Made by a program: the position numbers and the translations under genes. A model generated the notes under the pieces. The model did not search any database, was not told where the DNA came from, and worked only from the letters and a program-made list of their open reading frames with translations. From contig NZ_NOZR01000001.1 in NCBI RefSeq assembly GCF_002250655.1, positions 186,001 to 250,000 on the forward strand: a stretch of 64,000 nt of DNA, given 5' to 3'. Source of the DNA: Mycolicibacterium sphagni (GTDB taxonomy: Bacteria; Actinomycetota; Actinomycetes; Mycobacteriales; Mycobacteriaceae). Below are positions 35,891 to 42,365 of the stretch, in pieces (the first letter of the stretch is position 1; every line of letters begins with the position of its first letter).

Positions 35891-37063
35891 TTACCCAGCC
35901 ACACGCGTCGCCTCATGGCACACCCGTACCGGATCGGTGACCTGCCGGATGCTCTCACCGGCACGCCGGGCCGCCTCCTGATACCTCGGCGACGACAGCA
36001 CCTCACCCACTTCGGCCACCAGCGCATCTGCGGCCAATGGCCGGATCAGCCGCGCACTCCCCTGCCGCACAACACGATTCGCCAACTCCCACTGGTCACC
36101 CCCGCCGGGGAGCACCACCATCGGCACCCCGGCGAGCAGTGTCTTGGACAGCATGCCGTGGCCACCCCCGCAGACCACCAAGTCGGCATGGGCCAGCAGC
36201 TCATCCTGTCGCCCGAGGCCGACACTCGCCCACGGCGGAACCTCCACGTCCTGGCCGCCGAGCCGGGAGACCACCACCCGCGAACCGACAGGCAGGGTGC
36301 GGCCGGGCACCAGATGTTCCAGCGCCAGCTCGGCCACCCCGGCGGTTCCGGTCGTCGCGGTCGAGGGCGCCACCACGATCACCGGGCCCTCCCCCGGCGG
36401 GACCGGCAGCACCGCGGCGGTCGGCTCGAAATGCAGCGGCCCGACGACGACGGCATCGTCCGGCCAATCCGGGCGCGGCACCTCGAGTGCGGGCAGGGTG
36501 GCGATCAGCCGGCGTGCCGGGCCCGGTTCGCGCGCCGGCAGCCCGATCTCCACCCGCACTGTCGAGCGCTGACGCTCCCCTGCCTTCACCGACCGCGCGG
36601 TCAGGGCACGCATGATCGTGTCCCGCAGCCGCCCGCGGATCCCGGTGCCGGGCGCCAGCCCACTGCCCAGCGGTGGCAGGCCCCGCGACGGCAGGTAGAG
36701 CGGATGCGGGCAAAGCTCGACCCACGGGATGCCGAGCAGTTCGGCGGCCATCCCACCGCAGACTGTGATGACGTCGGACACGATCAGATCGGGCGCCAGC
36801 TCCCGCAGCACCGGCACGTTGAGCACGGCCATCCGGGCCGCGCGCTGGTGAAGCTTGGCGCCGGCGTCGGTGTCGTCGTCTCCGGCTTCGAGGTCGAGTC
36901 CGGCGAGTTCGACGGATTCGATCCCCGCCGCTCGGCCGGTGTCGAGCCATCCGGTGCCGGTCAGCAGGACGGGATCATCCCCGGCGGCCGCCAACCGCAG
37001 GCACAACGCGATCGCTGGAAATGCATGACCGGGATCGGGGCCGGCCACCACCGCGACGCGCAC
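35891..37063 (-). CDS. glycosyltransferase of the UGT/MGT type (Rv2739c type)
   Basis: This 390-residue protein has a GT-B architecture. The N-terminal half begins MRVAVVAGPDPGHAFPAIALCLRLAAAGDDPVLLTG, and the donor-binding C-terminal half contains VVCGGGHGMLSKTLLAGVPMVVLPGGGDQWELANRVV, the sugar-nucleotide motif of the macrolide/UDP-glycosyltransferase family. It corresponds to Rv2739c. The acceptor and sugar are unknown. It lies 9 bases upstream of the DUF3046 gene and is divergent from the EphG-like gene. Confidence 0.83.
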   Translation of the reverse strand: MRVAVVAGPDPGHAFPAIALCLRLAAAGDDPVLLTGTGWLDTGRAAGIESVELAGLDLEAGDDDTDAGAKLHQRAARMAVLNVPVLRELAPDLIVSDVITVCGGMAAELLGIPWVELCPHPLYLPSRGLPPLGSGLAPGTGIRGRLRDTIMRALTARSVKAGERQRSTVRVEIGLPAREPGPARRLIATLPALEVPRPDWPDDAVVVGPLHFEPTAAVLPVPPGEGPVIVVAPSTATTGTAGVAELALEHLVPGRTLPVGSRVVVSRLGGQDVEVPPWASVGLGRQDELLAHADLVVCGGGHGMLSKTLLAGVPMVVLPGGGDQWELANRVVRQGSARLIRPLAADALVAEVGEVLSSPRYQEAARRAGESIRQVTDPVRVCHEATRVAG

Positions 37064-37104
37064 GGGCCTACCCTGCCACAGGACTTCCCCATAGGCTGGC
37101 GAGC

Positions 37105-37548
37105 ATGACCGAGCAGACCAGCAACGTGAGCTCCGACATCGACAACGCCCATACCGTCGAGGTCTTCCTGGCCGCGCTGCAGAACCAGGACCTGGCGACC
37201 GCCGACGCCCAGCTGGACGACAACCTCGTCTACCAGAACGTCGGCTTCCCGACCATTCGCGGCCGGGCGCGGGCCATGAAGATGTTCAAGGGGTTGCAGC
37301 GCCCGAGCTTCGGCTTCGAGGTCAAGATCCACCGCATCGCGGTCAACGGCCCGGTGGTGCTGACCGAGCGCACCGACGTGCTGGCGATCGGCCCGGTGCG
37401 GCTGCAGTTCTGGGTGTGTGGCGTCTTCGAGGTGAAGAACGGGCGAATCACGCTGTGGCGCGACTACTTCGACATGTACGACGTGCTCAAGGGAACAGTC
37501 CGCGGCCTCATCGGCGCCGTGGTGCCCGCGCTGCGGCCGACGCTGTAG
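37105..37548 (+). CDS. ephG: limonene-1,2-epoxide hydrolase-like protein (EphG type)
   Basis: This 147-residue protein has the LEH/SnoaL-like fold. The catalytic Asp-Arg-Asp set of the family is visible in LTERTDVL (Arg and Asp) and LWRDYFDMYD (Asp). Rv2740/EphG of M. tuberculosis is a known epoxide hydrolase accepting cholesterol and fatty-acid epoxides, and the local gene order is the same. The ATG at 37105 gives the matching length. It converges with the pspM-like gene, separated by one base. Confidence 0.87.
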   Translation: MTEQTSNVSSDIDNAHTVEVFLAALQNQDLATADAQLDDNLVYQNVGFPTIRGRARAMKMFKGLQRPSFGFEVKIHRIAVNGPVVLTERTDVLAIGPVRLQFWVCGVFEVKNGRITLWRDYFDMYDVLKGTVRGLIGAVVPALRPTL

Positions 37549-37549
37549 G

Positions 37550-38380
37550 TCAGGCCCGGCGGAGCTGACCCAGCTCGTCGAACGCCTGCGCCCAGCCCAT
37601 CAGCCGGTCGGTCGCACCAGCCAGCTCGTTGCGGTAGCGCTGCTGGGACATCGGCGAGCTCGACATCGAACCGGTGTTAGCCGCCGACACCAGTTGCGCT
37701 GCGGCGGTGACCATTTCGTTGTACTGCCGCACGCCGGCATTCAGCTGAGCGGTGAACGCGTTGATCGTCGGCGCCAGATAGGACTGCGAATGTGGGGTCT
37801 CGCTCGCCGCCCGCTCCATCGAGACCACCTCGTCGGCGGTGGCGGCCATGGTCGCCGCGGTGCGGTCCGCCGCTGCGGTGAGTTCACGGATCTCCTCGGG
37901 CGGCAACATGTTTCCGCGCGTCATCACACCCAGCAGTGAATGAAATCCCCGCTCGGAGGCGCCCAGCGCCGACATGGACGGCCGGGCGACCGACCCGTGC
38001 GGCGGCATCCGGCGGCCGCTGACCTGACGTTGCGGGGGCAGCGGCTCGCCCCGAAGCCAGCGGTAGCGCAACAAGAACAGCGTCGCGGGCACTGCGGCCC
38101 CCACGGCGATCACACCCGTGATGATCAGGCCCCATACCGGCGTGCTCCACGTCGCGAGCAGCCCGGTGACCGCCACCCAAAACGCCGTCGCAAGTGAGAA
38201 GAACAGGCCCAGCCGCAGCGCCCAGCGCCGCTTGCGCAACAGTCGGGCACGCGGATCGGCTGCGGCACTGAGCTTTTGGGCCGCAGCCCCGGCATACTCG
38301 CTGACGGTGTCGATACCGCGCTGCATGGCCGAACGCCACTGGCGCGCTACGAATCCCGGCTTGTCCGGTGTCACCGCCAT
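37550..38380 (-). CDS. pspM: PspA-partner membrane protein (PspM, Rv2743c type)
   Basis: This 276-residue protein has a basic N-terminal region, two membrane segments (about residues 55-76 and 82-103; LFFSLATAFWVAVTGLLATW and GLIITGVIAVGAAVPATLFLL) and a helical C-terminal half. Position 15 bases downstream of pspA and this topology match the mycobacterial envelope-stress protein PspM. No pspN (Rv2742c-like) gene follows; the ephG-like gene comes next, as in non-tuberculous species. Confidence 0.82.
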   Translation of the reverse strand: MAVTPDKPGFVARQWRSAMQRGIDTVSEYAGAAAQKLSAAADPRARLLRKRRWALRLGLFFSLATAFWVAVTGLLATWSTPVWGLIITGVIAVGAAVPATLFLLRYRWLRGEPLPPQRQVSGRRMPPHGSVARPSMSALGASERGFHSLLGVMTRGNMLPPEEIRELTAAADRTAATMAATADEVVSMERAASETPHSQSYLAPTINAFTAQLNAGVRQYNEMVTAAAQLVSAANTGSMSSSPMSQQRYRNELAGATDRLMGWAQAFDELGQLRRA

Positions 38381-38395
38381 CGAAGAGCTCGCCTC

Positions 38396-39211
38396 CTACT
38401 GGCCGAGCGGCTGCTCGGGCTCGGGCGTGCCGGCGGGCGCGGCCGATGCTGCGTCAACCGCCGGCGCGGCGCCACCGGCTGGCAGCGCATCGCCACGCAT
38501 CGAGGCGCGGATCTGCTCCAGGCGGGAATGACCAGCCATCTGGACAGTGGCCTGCTGGACTTCGAGCATCCGGCCCTGCACCGAGTTCTGGGCAAGCTCG
38601 GCGGCGCCCATCGCGTTGGCGTAGCGCGTCTCGATCTTGTCGCGGACCTCATCGAGGCTTGGGGTGTTACCCGGGGCGGCGATCTCGCTCATCGACCGCA
38701 ACGACGCACTGACCTGCTCTTGCATCTTGGCCTGCTCGAGCTGGCTGAGCAGCTTGGTGCGCTCGGCAATCTTCTGCTGGAGCACCATGGCGTTCTGCTC
38801 GACAGCCTTCTTGGCCTGACCGGCAGCCTGCAGCGCCTGGTCGTGGAGGCCCTTGAGGTCCTCGACGCTCTGCTCGGCGGTGACCAGCTGCGCGGCGAAC
38901 GCCTCGGCGGCGTTGTTGTACTCGGTGGCCTTGGCGCCGTCGCCGGCCGCGGTGGCCTGATCAGCGAGCGTCAGCGCCTGGCGGACGTTGACCTGCAGTT
39001 TCTCGATGTCGGCGAGCTGGCGGTTGAGCCGCATCTCGAGCTGACGCTGGTTTCCGATCACTTGGGCGGCCTGTTGGGTCAGCGCCTGATGCTGACGCTG
39101 GGCATCTTCGATCGCCTGCTGGATCTGCACCTTGGGGTCGGCATACTCGTCAACCTTGGAGTTGAAGAGCGCCATCATGTACTTCCACGCCTTGACGAAC
39201 GGATTCGCCAT
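38396..39211 (-). CDS. pspA: phage shock protein A homolog (PspA, 35-kDa antigen type)
   Basis: This 271-residue protein is almost entirely coiled coil after an N-terminal amphipathic helix ([17 protein letters not shown]). The PspA/IM30 pattern is clear: [34 protein letters not shown], and later [24 protein letters not shown], ending in an Ala/Pro-rich tail. It binds stressed membranes and controls ClgR activity in mycobacteria. It lies between clgR and the pspM-like gene in one operon. Confidence 0.93.
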   Translation of the reverse strand: MANPFVKAWKYMMALFNSKVDEYADPKVQIQQAIEDAQRQHQALTQQAAQVIGNQRQLEMRLNRQLADIEKLQVNVRQALTLADQATAAGDGAKATEYNNAAEAFAAQLVTAEQSVEDLKGLHDQALQAAGQAKKAVEQNAMVLQQKIAERTKLLSQLEQAKMQEQVSASLRSMSEIAAPGNTPSLDEVRDKIETRYANAMGAAELAQNSVQGRMLEVQQATVQMAGHSRLEQIRASMRGDALPAGGAAPAVDAASAAPAGTPEPEQPLGQ

Positions 39212-39298
39212 CAGTTGCCCGCCTTCGTATCGAGTGCCGCAGTTCGGTGGTCGAGCCCCAACTTATCGGTTCAGGCTGCGTGGCCACACCCTTGTGCC

Positions 39299-39634
39299 TC
39301 AGGCCACCGCCATCGTGACGGGATGTGGGATGACGACCTTGGTGGCGACGTCGATCGACGTGTCGTGAGCGGGCACAGCGGTCAATCGGGCGATGCGCTC
39401 ACGATCGGCCATCTTTTCCCCGGCGTTGGTCAGCACCTGTGACAGCGGTACCTCCAGGGCGGTGCAGATCGCGCTGAGTAACTCGCTGGAGGCCTCCTTG
39501 CGGCCGCGCTCCACCTCAGACAGATAACCGAGGCTGACACGGGCCGAATCCGAGACCTCGCGAAGGGTGCGTCCTTGCAAAGTGCGGGCGTCGCGCAGCA
39601 CGTCACCGATCACTTCACGCAGTAGTACCGCCAT
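39299..39634 (-). CDS. clgR: transcriptional activator ClgR
   Basis: This 111-residue protein has an N-terminal Cro/C1-type helix-turn-helix ([31 protein letters not shown]) and a short C-terminal tail, as in ClgR (Rv2745c), activator of clp protease and psp genes. The ATG at 39634 is preceded by GAGAGG. The upstream region has a SigE-type promoter and an inverted repeat that may be a ClgR autoregulatory site. It heads the clgR-pspA-pspM operon. Confidence 0.93.
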   Translation of the reverse strand: MAVLLREVIGDVLRDARTLQGRTLREVSDSARVSLGYLSEVERGRKEASSELLSAICTALEVPLSQVLTNAGEKMADRERIARLTAVPAHDTSIDVATKVVIPHPVTMAVA

Positions 39635-39653
39635 CGAGCTGTCCTCTCCAAGA

Positions 39654-39673
39654 GTTGCAACAAACTGTGCAAC
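39654..39673. promoter_or_regulatory. inverted repeat in the clgR control region
   Basis: GTTGCA (39654-39659) and TGCAAC (39668-39673) are perfect arms spaced by 8 bases. The repeat overlaps the -10 element of the SigE-type promoter and sits 20-40 bases before the clgR start, so it is a candidate regulator site (possibly ClgR itself). Confidence 0.4.
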
Positions 39674-39697
39674 GCCGGAGAACGCCGATTTGGTTCC
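39671..39697 (-). promoter_or_regulatory. candidate SigE promoter of clgR-pspA-pspM
   Basis: On the minus strand GGAACC (39692-39697) and CGTT (39671-39674) are spaced by 17 bases, fitting the SigE pattern. In M. tuberculosis this operon is known to be SigE-dependent under surface stress. Confidence 0.75.
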
Positions 39698-39706
39698 CAG
39701 GAAACC

Positions 39707-40195
39707 TCAAGTTCGTCCGACCAGGCCTGATAGCCGCCCGATGGCCTGGTGCACCGCGGCCAGACGGATGTCCCAGCGGGAGCCGTCCAGCTGCAATTCG
39801 GCCACCTCTGTCGCCCGAGGACCGGCCAGTCCGAGGTAGACGGTCCCGACAGGATGCCCGCCGTGCGGTTCTGGGCCGGCCACCCCGGTCAGGCCCACGC
39901 CCCAGGTGGCCGCACAGCGGTCGCGCGCCCCTTCGGCCAGCGCGGCCGCCGTCGGTGCCGCGACGGGACCGACCTCGTCGAGAAGCTCACGGGGCACGCG
40001 CGCCAGCGTGATCTTGGTCTCGACGGTGTAGGTGACCAGCCCGCCGAGCAGGACAGCGCTGGCGCCGGGCACGCCGGCCAGGGTGGCCGCCAGCAGCCCG
40101 GCGGTCAGCGATTCCGCGGTGGCGACGGTCTCGCCGCGCGCGGTCAGTAGAGCGACCAGCGTGCGGGCGGCGTCATCGACCAGCGGATCGCTCAC
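39707..40195 (-). CDS. cinA: CinA-family nicotinamide-nucleotide amidohydrolase-like protein
   Basis: This 162-residue protein is the stand-alone C-terminal CinA (PncC) domain: ARGETVATAESLTAGLLAATLAGVPGASAVLLGGLVTY, then WGVGLTGVAGPEPHGGHPVGTVYLG. PncC deamidates NMN in NAD recycling; the molybdopterin-binding N-terminal domain of full CinA is missing, which is common. It overlaps the 3' end of pgsA3 by 23 bases and is followed by clgR, so pgsA3-cinA form a unit upstream of clgR. Confidence 0.88.
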   Translation of the reverse strand: MSDPLVDDAARTLVALLTARGETVATAESLTAGLLAATLAGVPGASAVLLGGLVTYTVETKITLARVPRELLDEVGPVAAPTAAALAEGARDRCAATWGVGLTGVAGPEPHGGHPVGTVYLGLAGPRATEVAELQLDGSRWDIRLAAVHQAIGRLSGLVGRT

Positions 40196-40778
40196 GGGAG
40201 TCCCTGATCGCCGACACCACGTAATCGATGCCGGTGAGAACCGTCAGCACGACCGCGGCCCACATGATCACCCAGGCCACCGTGAGCCAGGGCGACGGCC
40301 AGCTGTGCAGCGGCAGCACGAACAAACCGATGGCGACGGCCTGCACCAGGGTCTTGAGCTTGCCGCCGCGGCCGGCGGGAATCACCCCGTGCCGCAGCAC
40401 CGCCAACCGCAGCACGGTGATGCCCAGCTCGCGGACCAGGACCACCACCGTGACCCACCACGGCAGATCGCCGAGCATCGACAGCCCGATCAGCGCGGCC
40501 CCGATGAGCATTTTGTCGGCGATCGGGTCGGCGAGCTTGCCGAATTCGGTCACCATGCCGTAGGTCCGGGCCAGTGAACCGTCGAACCGGTCGGTGATGA
40601 CCGCGACCGCGAAGATGACGAAAGCTGTTATCCGATAAGAAGTTTCGTGGCCATTACCGGCGAACAAGGCGAGCAGGAAGATCGGGACCAGGACCAGCCG
40701 GATCCCCGTCAGCAGGTTGGCGACGTTGGCCACCCGCACACGCGGGACCGCTGGACCGGATTGGGGTTGTCCCGACAC
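40173..40778 (-). CDS. pgsA3: CDP-diacylglycerol-glycerol-3-phosphate 3-phosphatidyltransferase (PgsA3)
   Basis: This 201-residue membrane protein has the CDP-alcohol phosphatidyltransferase signature DRFDGSLARTYGMVTEFGKLADPIADK and five or six hydrophobic segments (LTGIRLVLVPIFLLALF, YRITAFVIFAVAVI, WWVTVVVLVRELGI and others). It makes phosphatidylglycerol phosphate. The GTG at 40778 is chosen as start; it leaves 54 bases to the divergent argA start. It matches Rv2746c. Confidence 0.9.
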   Translation of the reverse strand: MSGQPQSGPAVPRVRVANVANLLTGIRLVLVPIFLLALFAGNGHETSYRITAFVIFAVAVITDRFDGSLARTYGMVTEFGKLADPIADKMLIGAALIGLSMLGDLPWWVTVVVLVRELGITVLRLAVLRHGVIPAGRGGKLKTLVQAVAIGLFVLPLHSWPSPWLTVAWVIMWAAVVLTVLTGIDYVVSAIRDSRERSAGR

Positions 40779-40832
40779 GGCAACAGAATATCGGTTGGCA
40801 GGCCAAGGCCTCACGCCCGATACTCTGCACCC

Positions 40833-41333
40833 GTGAGCCCCGATGTCGTCGTCCGCCGCGCCCGCACCTCGGATGTGCCCGATATCAAGCGTCTGGTCGA
40901 CACCTATGCGGGCCGCATCCTGCTGGAGAAGAACCTGGTCACGCTGTACGAGGCGGTCCAGGAGTTCTGGGTGGCCGAGCACAACGGCGAGGTCGTGGGG
41001 TGCGGGGCACTCCACGTGTTGTGGGCGGATCTGGGTGAGGTGCGCACCGTCGCCGTCGATCCGAAGGTCAAGGGCCGCGGCATCGGGCACACCATCGTCG
41101 ACCAGCTGTTGACGGTCGCGCGCGAGCTCCAACTGCAGCGGTTGTTCGTGCTGACGTTCGAGACGGACTTCTTCACCAAGCACGGCTTCGCCGAGATCGA
41201 GGGCACGCCGGTCACCTCCGAGGTGTACGACGAGATGTGCCGCTCCTACGACATCGGTGTCGCGGAGTTCCTCGACCTGTCCTACGTCAAGCCGAACATC
41301 CTCGGCAACACCCGGATGCTGCTGATCCTGTAG
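40833..41333 (+). CDS. argA: N-acetylglutamate synthase, GNAT type (ArgA)
   Basis: This 166-residue GNAT protein has VRTVAVDPKVKGRGIGHTIVDQLL as acetyl-CoA pyrophosphate loop and FVLTFETDFFTKHGFAEIEG as the following motif. Rv2747 at the same place in M. tuberculosis is the characterised single-domain ArgA that starts arginine synthesis. The start is GTG at 40833. A 15-bp hairpin begins 10 bases after the stop. Confidence 0.9.
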   Translation: MSPDVVVRRARTSDVPDIKRLVDTYAGRILLEKNLVTLYEAVQEFWVAEHNGEVVGCGALHVLWADLGEVRTVAVDPKVKGRGIGHTIVDQLLTVARELQLQRLFVLTFETDFFTKHGFAEIEGTPVTSEVYDEMCRSYDIGVAEFLDLSYVKPNILGNTRMLLIL

Positions 41334-41342
41334 CTCGTTGAG

Positions 41343-41390
41343 TGAGCGTTGACGCAGAGATTGGCCGCGTTTTCGCTGCGTCAACGCTCA
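41343..41390. terminator. 15-bp perfect inverted repeat after argA
   Basis: TGAGCGTTGACGCAG (41343-41357) and CTGCGTCAACGCTCA (41376-41390) are perfect inverted arms around an 18-base loop, starting 10 bases after the argA stop. It may end argA transcription. The sequence GTTGAGTGAGCG at its left edge (41337-41348) is repeated with one change at the far side of the next gene. Confidence 0.65.
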
Positions 41391-41450
41391 GTGAATGGCG
41401 TGTGGATAGCTGAAAGCGGGCTGACAGGTCGACTGGCAGCGTTGCGCCGC

Positions 41451-42305
41451 ATGACGCGGGTGTTCGTTGGCAGTGAAGCATTGGCGGCTGGGCGGGTGAA
41501 CCGCTATCAATTGACAAACGCCCACCAACGCGTCTTCCCCGACGTCTACGCTCCGCGCGGAGAGCTGACGCTGCTGGACCGCACCATAGCGGCCTGGCTG
41601 TGGTCAGGAAGGCAGGCAACCGTCACCGGACGTGCAGCGGCGGCGCTGCACGGTGCACGTTGGGTCGATCCCGCTACCCCGATCGAACTCAACTTCGCCA
41701 ACAATCGCAGTCCGCACGGGGTCGTCACGCGCCGCGAAACCCTGCTGCCAGACGAACTCACCTGGAGCGGCGCCATACCGGTCACAACCGTCACCCGGAC
41801 CGCATTCGATCTGGCACGCCGCAGTACTCGTCGCCGCGCGATCGCAGACCTCGACGCACTGGCCAACGCAACGCACTTCACGACCGAAGACGTTCTGACC
41901 ATCGCCGACGCTCATCCCCGTCTGCGAGGCGTCCGACGACTGCCCGCCATGTTGAACGCGCTCGATGCGGGTGCGCAGTCACCGAGGGAGACATACCTCC
42001 GGCTTGATCTCATCAACGCCGGCTTCCCACGGCCGAAGACGCAGATCCCCGTCGCCCGACCACATGGCCGCTGGTACTACCTGGACATGGGGTGGCCGGA
42101 CATTCTGGTGGCCGTTGAGTACGACGGCGAGCATCACCGCACCAGCCGAACCGCATACGCCATCGACGTCGAACGGCAGGACTACTTGATTTCGATCGGC
42201 TGGATCGTGGTGCGGGTGCTGGCTGACCATCGCCGCACGGACATCATCAGCCGGGTTGGGCGAGCATGGGATGCTCGATCAAATTCACATTGGGCCGCGA
42301 GTTGA
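41451..42305 (+). CDS. DUF559-type protein with Vsr/PD-(D/E)XK-like nuclease fold
   Basis: This protein of about 284 residues has an N-terminal AbiEi-antitoxin-like/DNA-binding region (GRVNRYQLTNAHQRVFPDVYAPRG, TVTGRAAAALHG) and a C-terminal domain with DILVAVEYDGEHHRTSRTAYAIDVERQDYLISIGWIVVRV. That domain resembles DUF559 and very-short-patch-repair-like nucleases, with E-Y-D-G-E and later R-x-D as possible catalytic acids. Mycobacteria carry many paralogs of unknown role. The ATG at 41451 is preferred over an upstream TTG at 41349 that lies inside the hairpin. It is bracketed by hairpins sharing TGAGCG/CGCTCA ends and is not at this place in M. tuberculosis. Confidence 0.75.
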   Translation: MTRVFVGSEALAAGRVNRYQLTNAHQRVFPDVYAPRGELTLLDRTIAAWLWSGRQATVTGRAAAALHGARWVDPATPIELNFANNRSPHGVVTRRETLLPDELTWSGAIPVTTVTRTAFDLARRSTRRRAIADLDALANATHFTTEDVLTIADAHPRLRGVRRLPAMLNALDAGAQSPRETYLRLDLINAGFPRPKTQIPVARPHGRWYYLDMGWPDILVAVEYDGEHHRTSRTAYAIDVERQDYLISIGWIVVRVLADHRRTDIISRVGRAWDARSNSHWAAS

Positions 42306-42361
42306 TTGAGCGCCCACGCGCCATTTCCGCGTGGAAAATGCAACATGAGCGCTCAACCAAC
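42301..42361. terminator. double hairpin between the DUF559 gene and ftsK
   Basis: Outer arms GTTGATTGAGCG (42301-42312) and CGCTCAACCAAC (42350-42361) pair at 11 of 12 positions; an inner stem CCACGCG/CGCGTGG (42314-42320, 42328-42334) is perfect. Lying between two convergent genes it could serve as a bidirectional terminator. Its outer arm repeats the sequence next to the argA hairpin. Confidence 0.65.
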
Positions 42362-42365
42362 GCCG

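Noticed and set aside
35564..37108. A 514-codon plus-strand frame over recA's upstream region, DUF3046 and the glycosyltransferase
   Set aside because: It crosses the recA control region and two recognisable minus-strand genes, and its residues are His/Pro/Arg-rich without motifs.
41349..41450. Extended N-terminus of the DUF559 gene from the TTG at 41349
   Set aside because: The start would lie inside the hairpin arm and the added residues look like read-through of the repeat; the ATG at 41451 gives a normal protein.
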